A stretch of DNA of 64,000 nt. It comes from Halichondria panicea (lineage: Eukaryota; Porifera; Demospongiae; Suberitida; Halichondriidae). Each line of letters begins with the position of its first letter. Position 1 is the first letter of the stretch. Of the stretch, positions 24,032 to 35,745 are shown in pieces. Both the position numbers and the translations under genes were made by a program. The DNA is taken from positions 5,456,042 through 5,520,041 of the forward strand of contig NC_087377.1 of the NCBI RefSeq assembly GCF_963675165.1, written 5' to 3'. The notes under the pieces are model-generated. The model ran no database searches and was not told the DNA's origin. It worked only from the letters and a program-made list of their open reading frames with translations.

Positions 24032-24435
24032 TTATATACACATAATCACTAGTACTTGACTCCACAACGCACCACAACCTTGCAAGGTAACATACAAATT
24101 GATGTTATCACCTTCGCCCCCACAACTCTGAGCCAATATAATTACTCCCACCCTTGACAGGAATAACCTCGCCCTCTCTCTACCTAGGGATCTCAGACTA
24201 AAGACTTTGCGACAGGTATATTTACGACTGTAAATTGATATACAAGGCCATGTTCTGTCATTAGCCAGATGCACACCTTTCTTGGGGAGCAAATAATTCC
24301 GCGATTGTGATCGGTTCATTGTGTGTCATAAGTATAGGATATAGTCTACCACACCTAAGAGGAGGATACAATTATGGGGTTCATATCCTCCGAGTAGGTG
24401 TGGCATATCTGACTTATACCATGTGACCGCAGCAC
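24032..24435. other. Conserved non-coding segment between the duplicates (copy 1)
   Basis: This stretch is well preserved in copy 2 (33660-34080), including GGTGTGGTAGACTATATCC on the minus strand. I see no convincing reading frame on either strand. In copy 1 a hairpin (CACACCTAAGAGGAGGAT with ATCCTCCGAGTAGGTGTG) precedes the TATA element. Confidence 0.35.
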
Positions 24436-24614
24436 TATAAAAGGACCTCCCCCTAGCAACAATTCAATCCACGATGCAGACTGCAAAAAAGAACAAGACT
24501 ATGCGGCCGGATTTTTCAGCCGTCAAAGAGCTAGTTGAGCACCTACAGATGCTCAAGAGCTTCCTTGTTGACCATTTGACGTCCCTTACTGGAGTTCAAG
24601 CTCTTCTTGGATAA
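24436..24614 (+). CDS. Candidate 46-residue microprotein behind a TATA box
   Basis: TATAAAAG at 24436-24443 lies 38 bases before an ATG at 24474 that opens a 46-codon frame to TAA at 24612. The peptide is basic at its start (TAKKNKTMRPDF) and then amphipathic and Leu-rich (KELVEHLQMLKSFLVDHL), as in a short coiled coil. In copy 2 (34084-34270) the TATA is changed to ACTAAAAG, the ATG to ATA, and the frame is interrupted. I do not recognise the protein; it could be chance, since a TATA word is common in AT-rich DNA. Confidence 0.3.
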
Positions 24615-24807
24615 AATATATCTAAACCGCGCCCATGGACCCATGGAAGCTTAGCCATCTTGTTGGAGAGCACCTTCCGTGTTTTTGCCGTCGCTTTGAG
24701 TCTTAGTACCGTCAAGCATGGCTCTTTTCTCTTTGCTTACTTTCTTGAACAAATGAAAAATCTAAAAAACAACTTGAAAAACTGTACATGCCTGGGGCCG
24801 TATGCTA

Positions 24808-25017
24808 CCGTATAGCTGGTAATTTTCGTGGGGCAAAATATTCGTGGTTTTCGTGGTTGGAGGTCTGACCACGAATATTTTACCCACGAATGAAGCGACC
24901 TTGCCTACCTTTACCTACAATCCAAGCTCCAACCACGAAAATATTATCCACGAAATGTCTCAATAATTATTGCTGAACCACAAATATTTTGTCCCCCGAA
25001 AATTACCCGCTATACGG
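24808..25017. mobile_element. MITE with CCGTATAGCGGGTA-type termini, empty site in copy 2
   Basis: Inverted ends CCGTATAGCTGGTAATTTTC and GAAAATTACCCGCTATACGG between TA dinucleotides, with inner repeats built on TTCGTGGTTGGAG. Copy 2 has an unoccupied TATGCTATATATATCC at about 34467, so this is a post-duplication insertion. A full relative lies at 57832-58037; partial ones lie at 54690-54815 and 40007-40080. Confidence 0.85.
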
Positions 25018-25103
25018 TATATTATATCCTACAGCTGTTGACCAATGAGATCAATTAGTGGTGACGTAAGTGTGGTGACGTAAGTGTGGTATAATTATGT
25101 ATA

Positions 25104-25302
25104 CCGTATTACTAGAATAAATTTGCGAGTGAAAAACCTTTGCGAATGAGCCAAATCAGCATAAAATTTGACCCTTTGCGATCTAACTATTGCGTTCTGG
25201 CAAGGATCGTGTGTATTTACTAGTAATAATGCGAATTTTTTTGATGCGAATTGATCAACCCTCGCAAAATTCGCAAATGTTTGATGCATTCTAGTAATAC
25301 AG
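25104..25302. repeat. MITE with CCGTATTACTAGAAT termini (copy 1)
   Basis: Same family as 8625-8822, TA-flanked. It is present at the equivalent position in copy 2 (35544-35745), so it predates the duplication. Confidence 0.8.
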
Positions 25303-25931
25303 TATAGGCTAGGGCTTCAAGGAAAGAAGCTTAAGGTCATCTCGTGCAGCCGTTCACTACTGTATACTGCCATGCATATGTATAAAGCTTTGCACACAAA
25401 ATTCATTGTAGTTTAATTGTTGTCTGGCATAACAACTATCATTAAGCTGTTATTTGTGTATGCATTTTCATTAAAGTTGCATTTCCATTATTAAAAGGGA
25501 CATTAAAGGGACATGCCATTTCTTGGTTATCAGTTGAACTTTGAGCCTATAATTATATTGTAGAGAAATTTTCCTAGCCGGATAATCAAGGTTATCGAGG
25601 TACTGGTACTGATAAATTAAACTTTGATTTATCAGTGAGGTCACCAGTACCTAACTACACTGTTCCCTTTGAATACAGTGACTTCATGCATTCATTGTGG
25701 GACTGGTAAAGGATCCTTAAATGTAGCAAGCACTGAGGCCATATAAAACATCTAGTGAAATGCCTGACCTTTCATCGATAATTGCGTTGATAATCAGTAT
25801 ACATGTACATAATCTACCCCTTCCCATCTGCTGTAAATAGGAGAGCCATGATTTACACTTTAATTATTTTTTAGCAAGGCCATTTCACATAAAGCAATGG
25901 AATGTTAGCTCACCGTTAATAATTATTAGTG

Positions 25932-26275
25932 TGACGTCATCACGGCTAGGGTACATTTCTGCGCCATTTTTTAACCACTAACAATGAAGTCAATGTAAAA
26001 GTACATCAACTTCTGCGCAAAAACCCAGTAAAGAGACATTCCAGTAAAGTTATAAGTTCTCAAGGCTGTTTTAGAGTTAATATGGAACGTGTAACGTGTA
26101 AGCCTGGTTATAACTACAGGCAGTACTACAAAAGGACTATACCTTGATATATAAGTGAGTTGCACGGACTGAGCACAATTACTTGTAGTTTATTATGCAC
26201 CGTTGTGTATGAATACTGAGATATTGTTGTAATGGCCTCAACTAAACTGCAGCGTAGTGCGGATATTACTCGAGG
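25932..26275 (+). promoter_or_regulatory. Candidate promoter and first coding exon (copy 1)
   Basis: A CRE-type palindrome TGACGTCA (25932-25939) is followed by about 300 bases unusually well conserved with copy 2 (36341-36678), then ATG 26232 opening MASTKLQRSADITRG up to a GT donor (CGAGG|GTAAC). In copy 2 the donor reads CGAG|GTAAC and the residue I becomes V. CRE sites recruit CREB/ATF factors in animals (known). No next exon in matching phase was found, so the exon call is tentative. Confidence 0.35.
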
Positions 26276-26333
26276 GTAACTTCCTTTCCAATCCCTCTAA
26301 CTCTTCAATCAATATGCTGTAAAAAAAATCCAT

Positions 26334-27027
26334 GTACAGCAGTTTTAAGCACCTTTGCAACACACACACACAAATGGGTAAACCACAATGTAAACCCACA
26401 ATGTAAACGTGGACTACATGCAGGCTAGCCTTGAGTGGTTTCTTACCAAATAAAAATTGGCCAGTGTACTAACACAACAACTATAGATCTAGCTATATAC
26501 AGGGTTGCAGTAATAAGGCCTACTCCACAGATGTGATATATGGAGAATGGTGTACCAGAGCTGAGGTGTGTACTTGGTCTATCTCATACCACACAGAAAA
26601 AATAACTAGCAATTTGAAATGTGAACATAATTATTGACAGCAGTGATAGCAGTGGTGTAGGAAGAGAGTTATCACTTAGAGAGCATGGAAAAAGTTTAGA
26701 AGGGGAGCTGATACGCATGTGCACACATATTAAAGTGCGCCTGCAAGGGGGTCTTAGGGTAGTCCCCTAAAAAAATTGCATGCTCTGGTATTGATTGGTG
26801 TATTTGGTACAATTAAAAGCTTGATCTTTGATTCAATTGAGCTTGGGTAAAAAGCAAGCATGCAGTGTTAGGGGCCTGGTTCCTACTTTTAGTACACCAC
26901 TGGACTGCATGGACAGTACTGCAGATGTCTCCCATTTGAGTAACCACAATTTACTACAATAGTACATTGTGGTTTTATGCTTGTGTTCATGTGTTGCAAA
27001 GGTGCTTAAAACTGCTGTACAGCACAT
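26334..27027. repeat. TIR element at the junction between the duplicated blocks
   Basis: Ends GTACAGCAGTTTTAAGCACC and its complement GGTGCTTAAAACTGCTGTAC are perfect inverted copies, continuing through TTTGCAACAC. Its left end coincides with the last base matching copy 2, so it either marks the breakpoint or inserted there. Confidence 0.75.
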
Positions 27028-27409
27028 ACAGTAACACTTTGTTCTACCTCGTGGCTCTCATCTTCGGTGACGCCAGCAATTGTTGCTCATCCAGAGAGTC
27101 AAGTACGACTCCAAACGCCACCTGTCAGGGTTTCATCCAGGATTTTATATTTAGGGGGGAAGTTTGAAAAGAAACCGCACGCACCAGCGCAGAAAAGTTG
27201 AGGCCACGCCCACTTACGGTCACCACACCCCCTATAATATAGGGGGTGTTGTTTGTGCCTAATATTAGCGATATACTCCGGCAACTCCATGTAACTTAGT
27301 ATGCTGGTTTGAAATTGTGGACGTATCTATAGAACACTACAAACCACATGTACTACAAAAAGCAATGGATAGATTTGTGGTAAGACTAGGTGATGACCAA
27401 TCATCCTCT

Positions 27410-27481
<72 letters not shown>
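27410..27481. repeat. (CT)n microsatellite, copy 2
   Basis: About 34 uninterrupted CT units. See the shorter tract in copy 1 at 17698. Confidence 0.95.
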
Positions 27482-27489
<8 letters not shown>

Positions 27490-28730
27490 GAATACGCTCT
27501 GAATACGCTCTATATCAATAGGCCTACGCCAAATTTTCAAATTTGTTTATCTATTGTTCTTTTCACTTCATTAGCCTATTCCAATAATTATTATGATACA
27601 TAATATACTGCATACACACAGCAGCGAAATAAGGCGCTTATAAATTATTATAATTATAGCACCATTTCAGCAATGAACGACGAACAATGTGTGAAACTAG
27701 TTGGGCGTGGTCCGACCTTCCGTTAGGGTGGGAGGTTGGGTTGCAAGCTTATCTGGATTTGTTCTGCCACTATAGTGGCACCATATCAGATTGCAGCATT
27801 TTTCATGTGGTTGGTTACACTTTCGTTTGCATCTAGTTGCAAAACCCGCATGCAGTATCCTTATACTATGCTGTGGTTTAGCCACGTCACAAAGTCAGTT
27901 AGCACCTATGCACTTGAGTATAAAAACAGTGATACGTATAATTAATGTGAAACCACATAATTAGATTGCCAAATCTATTTTTGGGGCTGTGCTTAATTCA
28001 CAGCTTACTACAAACACTTATCGCCACTTAGAGCACCACTATAATTATATATTTGTGGCGCAGTCAACACAAATCTAAATTGGCCAGACCCTATCAATTA
28101 ATCTACTTGACAGTTACAATGCAGCAGAACAAAGCCACTTAGAGCGCCACTATACATATTTGTTGTGCGGTAAACACAAAATTAATCTGTATGGTGATAC
28201 CTTATTCTTGTGTCTGCATGGCTTCCGCGAAACTAGATTAAACTATAGCGCCATTATAGGCCACTATTAATGAAAGCCATGCCATGCCTGGTCACCTCCC
28301 TAACGGCTTCTCTAGCTCGAAAAGGCTGCATGTAGGGACGAGCTACAGCTAAGTTTCATGATTGTGCCAAATAATGCTGCTACGCAATTGTCAATGGTTG
28401 AAGTTTCCTGTATTCAAATAAATTGTTAGAAGATACTTGCCAATCCGCTTTTTTCTCTTCCTTGGTATGGTGGTTCACCACATGCAGTAATACTATTATG
28501 CTCCAAGGTTTTGCAGCTAAGATCTCTATAATACAAACAGCTTTCTTCATGTAAACAGCTCTAGCTATACCTGTCAATATAATTATGTCATCTCTTAGAT
28601 CTACACGTGTTATAACTTGCTTGCACTCCAATTTTAATAGAGTATAGATTCTAGTAATTTCCAATGACTTTCTACTCACTATTCTATAATAACTGATGAC
28701 AAATAACATAATTATTGGGCTTTTTGACAG

Positions 28731-29435
28731 TTGACTAGCGCAAATACCAAGTGGTACAATATTGCATTCGCTTTGGGGTTGGGTATTGACACTTTGAATG
28801 GAATTAAAAATAAATATCGTGGAAAAACTGGCAAAGCTAGCACTCGATCTCCAGGAAATGCTTCAAAATTGGTTAATAATTATAGAGAAGCAGACCAACC
28901 TGGGAGAAGCTTCTTTACGCTCTCTAACTGTTGGAATGAGTGTGCTGGCAACAATTAACACGATATTATAAATAAATACAGAGTGCATGTGCTATTAGTT
29001 ACCGCTCACTAGACTTTGCATATACCTGATCGTAATTATGATTCAATGACTACAGGTACTCAGAGTGAACCTAAACTTGTTACCAGAACTGAAGAGACAA
29101 CACAATCTGGTCGAAAAGGCGGAAGAGACCCACCTGCTAGCAGCCCAAAGAGAACAAAAGCAGGAAAGATTAAAGGTGAGCAAGTTCTCATGAAGATTGG
29201 CCGCGAGCTTGGAGACCAGTGGATGGATGTTGGTGTGGCATTAGGAATGAAATTCATGGACCTTAAAAACACAATTGAAAATAACCCCAAAATAAAGCAC
29301 CACCTCAAACCGATGGAGATGTTGCAAAAGTGGCAAAGTAAAGCTGGTGACTCTTTCACGTATGCAACACTGGCGTCAGCACTGGAAGAAGTTGGCCTCA
29401 ATACTTGTGCACAAACACACTGTTATGAACAATGA
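28731..29435 (+). CDS. Tandem death-domain gene, two 3' exons (copy 2)
   Basis: Exon 28731 to about 28941 follows a pyrimidine tract and CAG and encodes a death-fold segment (TKWYNIAFALGLGIDTLNGI, then FFTLSNCWNECAG). Exon 29056-29435 encodes a basic Ser/Pro linker and a second death domain (GDQWMDVGVALGMKF, LQKWQSKAG, TYATLASALEEVGL), ending in TGA. A weak donor at 28941 (GAGT|GTGCTG) keeps the frame; otherwise the first exon would end at TAA 28956. The architecture resembles adaptor-like proteins that work by homotypic death-domain contacts (family knowledge); partner and pathway are unknown. Upstream exons were not found. The copy-1 version has a broken first exon. Confidence 0.7.
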
Positions 29436-30603
29436 TAGATCTATAGGTTGACAACAACCACTTTATTTTTGACAACGTATAATTATACGTTACGCTAATA
29501 ATTATTTTACACTATTTCTTCATGGTCCATTTCTAGCTAGTATAATGATGCCAGCTGAGAGCATTTGCAAAACTTTTCATAAAATAATAGTCCCTAAAAT
29601 AATTATCTCTAAGTGGAACAAGGTTATTGGATTATGGGGGAATCTTGGGTGTTAGCATCGTTGTCTTTGGTCACTCTTTCTAGAATGTCTCTGTACAGGC
29701 AGCTATACTTCCCTGGTAGCACAATCCTTCTTGCCTCAGGGTTACTTACTTACTTACTTAGTTTTTTCCATAGTACAGTTTCTGTATGAGCAAAAGGTAG
29801 AAGTGTAAGCATGTTATTGTAATAGAGTTTTGGTGAGAATGAGCACGCATGCAGGTTTAATTCTTGAGCTAGTATAGGTCCATTGGCAGCACGTCCAATT
29901 TAGCCTTTAAATCGACGATCTTGCACCCCTAATGAAATAATTGAGGAACGTAGTAGGGATAAAAAGAGCCTGCATCGTAACCAACTCATGGCAAAGTTGG
30001 TCGTGTTTTACAGAGAGTAGTGATGCCAGACTTTTTTAGCATGTACATGTAGTGGCAGCATTGCCAAGGCCTCCAGTGCAAGAGTGACAGGTTAAAGGAG
30101 CTGTGTTTCACTTCTCTTATGCTTATTTCTTGATATTTTCGTGCTTTCTATAGGTGACAGATAGCTATATATAATATATATATATAATTATAGTGATGAC
30201 ATTCGACTTAAAGGGGCATGTGGATTAAACATCGAACGTTAAAACGTTTTCTCAAAGCGGCTTCCCGAAAAACCGTTCGCAGCAATGTCTAGGCGAGCGC
30301 CACCTATTATTATGGCAGAGGCACCAAAGGAGGGTTCACCAGTATTGGGTTGTATAAGACAAAGTCTTGATCGCTATGCTCTGTACTGATCTAATCATGT
30401 CGTACATAACCGTTGATGTTCTGTTTGTGTTCGTATTTATCAGATTGTTGATTGCTATGCTCGTCTACATTGTATATCTACAATAACTTGTACTGTTGCT
30501 TTTCAACCCATCTTTTGTTCCATTTAAGCTCCTCTATACTCTATACTTTGTAATGACTGAGTGGAATTCGTTGTTAAATTCCAGTATAAAAAAAAAACAA
30601 TAA

Positions 30604-30660
30604 TAATGTGCTTTCACTTAGTGTTATAGAAAAGGTAATTAGAGTTTGCGTTATTATGTG
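30604..30660. other. Short inverted segment relative to copy 1
   Basis: The complement of this stretch, starting CACATAATAACGCAAACT, matches copy 1 at about 21126-21182 in opposite orientation. The following copy-1 sequence up to about 21598, with the candidate exon at 21256, is missing here. This is a micro-inversion linked to a deletion. Confidence 0.7.
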
Positions 30661-30812
30661 TCCCGTCCGGAAATTGCTATTTACCTGAAATGTCCCAAAT
30701 TTTCAAGGTTGCTACTCCTAAACTGGCAGTCCAAAAAAGCTCAAAGATTCTGAAGCTACTATGGGGATAATTTTTGTTGGTGCAAATTTCCGCACGCATT
30801 TAACTATTATGC

Positions 30813-31896
30813 TAGCCTCGATCCCAGGCCGAGTTTTCGCTTTTATAACGGTTAGGCGAACAACTGGGCCTGGTACTAGTTGTCTGCGCATGCGTCAGTC
30901 GTTCGTCAGATTCTGACGAATGGATATTCTCGTTCACTTTCGTGACATTTATATTCGTGTACTATCGTGTACTAGAAGTCAGTTCCCGTTTTATCATTAT
31001 TGGAATCGATTGGAATGGCTCTTAGCTGAAGCTTCTCTCTTCTCTGAAGCTTATTCTGAAGACTGAACAACAAGGGAAGAGGTATAAAGCTTTGTCAAGC
31101 TTGTTAAGGTCAGATATTTTTGTGTGGGCCCTATGGCTATGCTATCAAGTCTTGTTCATGTTTGGCAAGAATGTAGGTAGACTATAGTTTCATCATTAAT
31201 ATGGTGGATCAAGTGAAGAGTGTGAGCTAGAGAACTTGGTGCTGCCATCATCAGCTCGTCGACAATGACACTATAACCGAGAAATTTAATATGTATAGAT
31301 CTACACGTATTTAAAATGTCTACTTCTCTGTACAGGAGCAATGGCTAATATCCAGCTATCCCAACAGTGCTCCTCTTGGCTATACTAACGGACGAGACTG
31401 GACAGTTTGAGGTAAGGGTTTAACCGTCTTTGGTTTCTTTTAACATTGTCCTATACTCACAGACACAGGACTGGAGTATGACCTGCTCATTCGAGCGTTG
31501 CTGGGTAGCTCAGAGACATCAAGAGAATCTACGTTTTCTCAAGCAATGAGTTACGAGTTGGGGCCTAGAATCAGAGAAGTCCAGCAGCCTGCTAAATCTT
31601 TTTGAAACGTAATTTGAAGGCATTCAATCATCCTGAAGTTGCCCTGGGTCACTGTAATTGTGCTGCAGCACAACTGGCAACTCCCCAGGCCTTTGTGAAG
31701 CAGCTCCCTATGTGCATCTTTTGTGTACTCACTCTGTGCATTTTCTGTGTACAAATTTCTATTATTGATTTATTAAATATTTTTGTCGACCACAAATATA
31801 CAATGAAAATTTGACGCATGCGCAGACAACTAGTACCAGGCCCAGTTGTTCGCCTAACCGTTATAAAAGCGAAAACTCGGCCTGGGATCGAGGCTA
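30813..31896. mobile_element. TAGCCTCG-family element, 1,084 bases, 9-base target duplication
   Basis: Long terminal inverted repeats, TAGCCTCGATCCCAGGCCGA on the left and its complement on the right, continue for over 80 bases through TTATAACGG and GTACTAGTTG. It is flanked by CTATTATGC on both sides. Copy 1 holds the unoccupied site (TTATTATGCCTGAG) at about 21742. The interior has no transposase frame. Same family as 22721, 34598 and 61265. Confidence 0.92.
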
Positions 31897-32142
31897 CTAT
31901 TATGCCTGAGCATTACGAGTCCTAGTTCCTTAGTATGGTGGACTGAAATGTTACAAGTTAGTCAATAGTGTACTTTGTCAAAATATTCTATTCTACATGC
32001 AGGATAGTGACCAGAATAATTTCATGCTCTTCAATGCAATACGAAATATGAAAATTTCTACCGTGCCGATTGTTTAGACCACTCCCCCTTTTAACATGCC
32101 ATGTCTGTTAACTAACCACGTTCTCCTTTAACAAACACAGGA

Positions 32143-32443
32143 TCTAAAGCCTCGTTTACACCACACCTAATCCGGGTCAGATTTATCTGAGTTAGTGGGC
32201 GTAGTAAAATAACCACTAATTGCATTTTGCAAACATTGGCTGATGGAAGCTACAGGCCTAGAAACACCCACGAACATGTACACAACACCTCAATTAGCTT
32301 CTGACACAATCTGCACCACCTCCAGAGGTGGGTTGACTAATCCGGACTAGAACGCGGATAAGGGCCGTTTACACGAACGCGGTTAGGTTTAATCAGGATT
32401 CCAACCCGGATTAAAGGCCTGGTGTAAACGGGGCTTAGAAGAG
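32143..32443. repeat. MITE with CTCGTTTACACCA termini (copy 2)
   Basis: Equivalent of 21990-22315. The right end here, TTAAAGGCCTGGTGTAAACG, is closer to a perfect inverted copy of the left end. Confidence 0.7.
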
Positions 32444-32671
32444 AGAGAGCTAGTCATACTTATAGTAAACCCAGGAGTGCATGAATATGGTACCGTATAG
32501 CGGGTTATTATGCCTCGGTGTGCATGCGCAAGCGAGGTAGACTACTACGGTAGTGTGTTTGTGATCAATTAAGTGCAAGTATAAGAGTTCTATAGGCTTC
32601 TAGTCATATTTATTTAGATACAACTCTACCTTTTCTTATAGTGAGATCTTAGCTATCGTATGGATCTCAAC

Positions 32672-32800
32672 TCGATCTGGTGACCAATGCTGCTCAAAGA
32701 CAAGAAAAAATACAAAGGTCCAGAGCCACAAAGTGTATCCTTCCCCAAACCATCTCCTATATGACCTATAAGGAACGACTCATCTACCTAAAGTTTAAAA
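32672..32800 (+). pseudogene. LINE reverse-transcriptase 3' fragment (copy 2)
   Basis: Reads a KIQRS-x-ATK-like block followed by TYKERLIYLK, which is longer than in copy 1. A tail fragment of a CR1/Jockey-like element, without a terminus. Confidence 0.6.
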
Positions 32801-33124
32801 TAAAAATACGCATGCACATGGGCAGTAATTGGTCCTCATCTAGAAGTGAATGGTACCAGTTAACAGCATGGAGCAGGCGAAAGGATTGCTCCCTACATGC
32901 ATGGTGGGGGCACTGTGACAGGGGCAGCTAGTTCTGCTTGGCCTGACGCCCACGTTTTGCCCCCTACATTAGATACAATAATTACGGTGTCCTACACACC
33001 CCATGCATGCATGCATTCAGCAGCAAGAATGACGAGGGTGGATATGCCATGCAATGCAAAAGTGTTAGGGCAGGGTTTCAGAACCTGCTTGCTCCTAATA
33101 TAAACCCCAAGAGGAACATAATTA

Positions 33125-33400
33125 TTATTTCATACAGTCACCAATGTCTCTCTGTCTATGCAAATGTACTCTGATTAAAGGCTGTGGGATGTAACCTTTG
33201 AACCCTATAAACTCTAAACTCGTATTCATTGCTCGATGTATAGAGTTGCACCCCTAGATAAATAATTAGATCTATGTACATCGCTGGCCCGATAATATAG
33301 AGTTCTATCGCTCGATCACATCGCTCAATGATTGTAAAACATCGCTTGATAAAATACCGCTTAGAAATGATCAACAATTTTAAAATAAACGGCTAATTAC
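33125..33400. repeat. Family A MITE half (copy 2)
   Basis: Matches 23390-23605 and the right arm of 1737-2187, without the palindromic extension found in copy 1. Confidence 0.65.
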
Positions 33401-34597
33401 TATAGCCTTCAGCATTACTAGCTACATACATGTATTTTGTCCTTAATGTTTTTCAAAACAATAATGGCAGATCATTACCCACTCTATAGAGTTCCCTGTT
33501 CACAGGCTGTGATAGGTAAAGACATCACAGCTAAAAATACTAATGTCCCTGTGCCAGATGAATATCAAGCTCAGCAGAGCTAGCTAGATAGCTAGCTAGC
33601 TAGTGAATATTGTACTTTCTGGATAACCTCCAGCATGTATAAATAGTAGTTTCAAATCACATGCAGAGATCATCCCACGTACCTCCTCGTCCAGCACACG
33701 TACACGTATGTGTGCACTCACGGCTGTCAGAGCCGGAGTTACACATAACCACTAGTACTTGACTCCACAACACACCACAACCTTGCAAGGTACCATACAA
33801 ATTGATGTTATCACCTTCGCCCCCACAACTCTGAGCCAATATAATTTCTCCCACCCTTGACAGGAATAACCTCGCCCTCTACCTGGGGACCTCAGACTAA
33901 AGACTTTGCGACAGGTATATTTACGACTGTAAATTGATATACAAGGCCATGTTCTGTCATTAATTAGATGCACACCTTTCTTGGGGAGCATTATGCTAAA
34001 TAATTCCGCGATTGTGATCGGTTCATTGTGTGTCATAAGTATAGGATATAGTCTACCACACCTAAGAGGAGGATGTGACCGCAGCACTAAAAGGACCTCC
34101 CCCTAGCAACAATTCAATCCACGATACAGACTGCAAGACTATGCCGGATTTTGCAGCCGTCAAAGAGCTAGTTGAGCAACACGTCGACTCCTACTGATGC
34201 TCAAGAGCTTCCTTGGCCCAAGCGTTGACCATTCGACGCCCTATACTGGAGTTGCGAGCTCTTCTTAGATAAAATAATTATATGTAAATCGCGCCCATGG
34301 ACCTTATAGCCATCTTCTTGTTGGAGAGCACCTTCCGTGTTTTTGCCGTCGCTTTGAGTCTTAGTACCGTCAAGCATGGCTCTTTTCTCTTTACTTACTT
34401 TCTTGAACAAATGAAAAAACTAAAAAATAACTTGAAAAACTGTACATACCGGGGCTGTTGCCTGTATGCTATATATATCCTACAGCTGTTGACCAATTAA
34501 TGAGATCAATTAGTGGTGCCGTAAGTGTGGTATAATTGTGTGGTATAATTATGTATACCTAGAATATTTACACCCCATGCTATTGTAGTTACACCCC

Positions 34598-35178
34598 TAG
34601 CCTCCTTCACAAGGCCTAAACAATTAGGCCTGCTACTGACTGCTTGCGCATACGCAAAATTATTGGGTAATATTCCCGTAATGTTTCCCATTAAACTGAA
34701 TTTTTACCCGAATTATATCCTGAATAACATATACAGACAAAGAATACTCTTCATAAAGTCAGACACAGAGCTATATAGCTAGCTAGCTAGAGACAGAGCT
34801 GTATTGGTTGCAGCAATTTCTTTCTGATAGAGTCGACTTTCACCAAGGTTAGTGTCAGATGGGCGTGGCCTATCCATATAGGCTATTGTCAGCCTTCCCC
34901 TCCGTTCAGAGGATTGTTATCCACACTGTTGCAGGCTGTGAGTCCTTTGTTAACATAGTAGGCTAAGGGTAGCTATTAGAATGCTATCACACGGGCTACA
35001 ATCACACTTCTATCCACTTTCTTCAATCCACTTCCATTCGTTGTGACGTCATTGTTTTACTGAGCAAAATACTGGCAATATACAATGGTATCCGAATTAC
35101 CCACTTTCTGGGTAATAGGTGGCGCATGCGCAAACAGTCGATACCAGGCCCTCTCTTAGCGGCCTGGAATCGAGGCTA
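34598..35178. mobile_element. TAGCCTCG-family element, 581 bases, inside a minisatellite
   Basis: Begins TAGCCTCCTTCAC and ends GCGGCCTGGAATCGAGGCTA, flanked by TTACACCCC on both sides (34589-34597 and 35179-35187). Its interior shares AGAGCTATATAGCTAGCTAG with the element at 22721, so the two duplicated blocks were hit independently by siblings at different places. Confidence 0.88.
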
Positions 35179-35440
35179 TTACACCCCATGCTATTGTAGT
35201 TTACACCCCATGCTATTGTAGTTACACCCCATGCTATTGTAGTTTACACCCCATGCTATTGTAGTTTACACCCCATGCTATTGTAGTTTACACCCCATGC
35301 TATTGTAGTTTACACCCCATGCTATTGTAGTTACACCCCATGCTATTGTAGTTACACCCCATGCTATTGTAGTTTACATCCCATGCTATTGTAGTTACAC
35401 CCCATGCTATTGTAGTTTACACCCTTATGCTATGATATTT
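35179..35440. repeat. Minisatellite, unit of 21-22 bases, about 12 units
   Basis: Repeats of TTACACCCCATGCTATTGTAG, with a unit of 21 or 22 bases depending on an extra T, grading into degenerate units by 35440 and with one unit on the left of the inserted element (34569-34597). It is absent from copy 1. There are no spacers between the units, so it is not a CRISPR array. Confidence 0.93.
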
Positions 35441-35543
35441 ACACTCCCTTTTGTTTACTCCCCAAACCAGGTCATATTTACACCCTAGTACATGGTGTAT
35501 ACACCCCTATTTTAACAGTGTAAGTGTGGTATAATTATGTATA

Positions 35544-35745
35544 CCGTATTACTAGAATATTTTGCGGGTGAAAAACCTTTGCGAATGAGCCAAATCAGCA
35601 GAAAATTTGACCCTTTGCGATCTAACTATATATTGCGTACTGGCAAGGATCGTGTGTATTTACTAGTAATAATGCGGATTTTATTGGATCAACCCTCGCA
35701 AAATTCGCAAATGTTTGATGCTCGCAAAGCATTCTAGTAATACGG
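35544..35745. repeat. MITE with CCGTATTACTAGAAT termini (copy 2)
   Basis: TA-flanked, and equivalent to 25104-25302. Confidence 0.8.

Larger units (their letters stand above)
17511..26332. repeat. Segmental tandem duplication, copy 1 (about 8.8 kb)
   Basis: This block matches 27289-36733 in order and orientation, from CATGTAACTTAGTATGCTGG to CTGTAAAAAAAATCCAT. The copies differ by many small indels, by insertions unique to one copy (22721-23203 and 24808-25017 here; 30813-31896, 34598-35178 and the 35179 minisatellite in copy 2), and by a stretch present only here around 21140-21600. The second death-domain exon is the best conserved part. The junction spacer 26333-27288 is largely a TIR element. 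Confidence 0.9.

Noticed and set aside
24661-24790. A basic coding exon on the minus strand (KVSKEKRAMLDGTKTQSDGK)
   Set aside because: The frame exists in both duplicates but has stops or frame changes near each end and no supporting splice partner; too weak to call.
35179-35440. CRISPR array
   Set aside because: Units of 21-22 bases follow one another without spacers, in eukaryotic-type DNA; it is a minisatellite.
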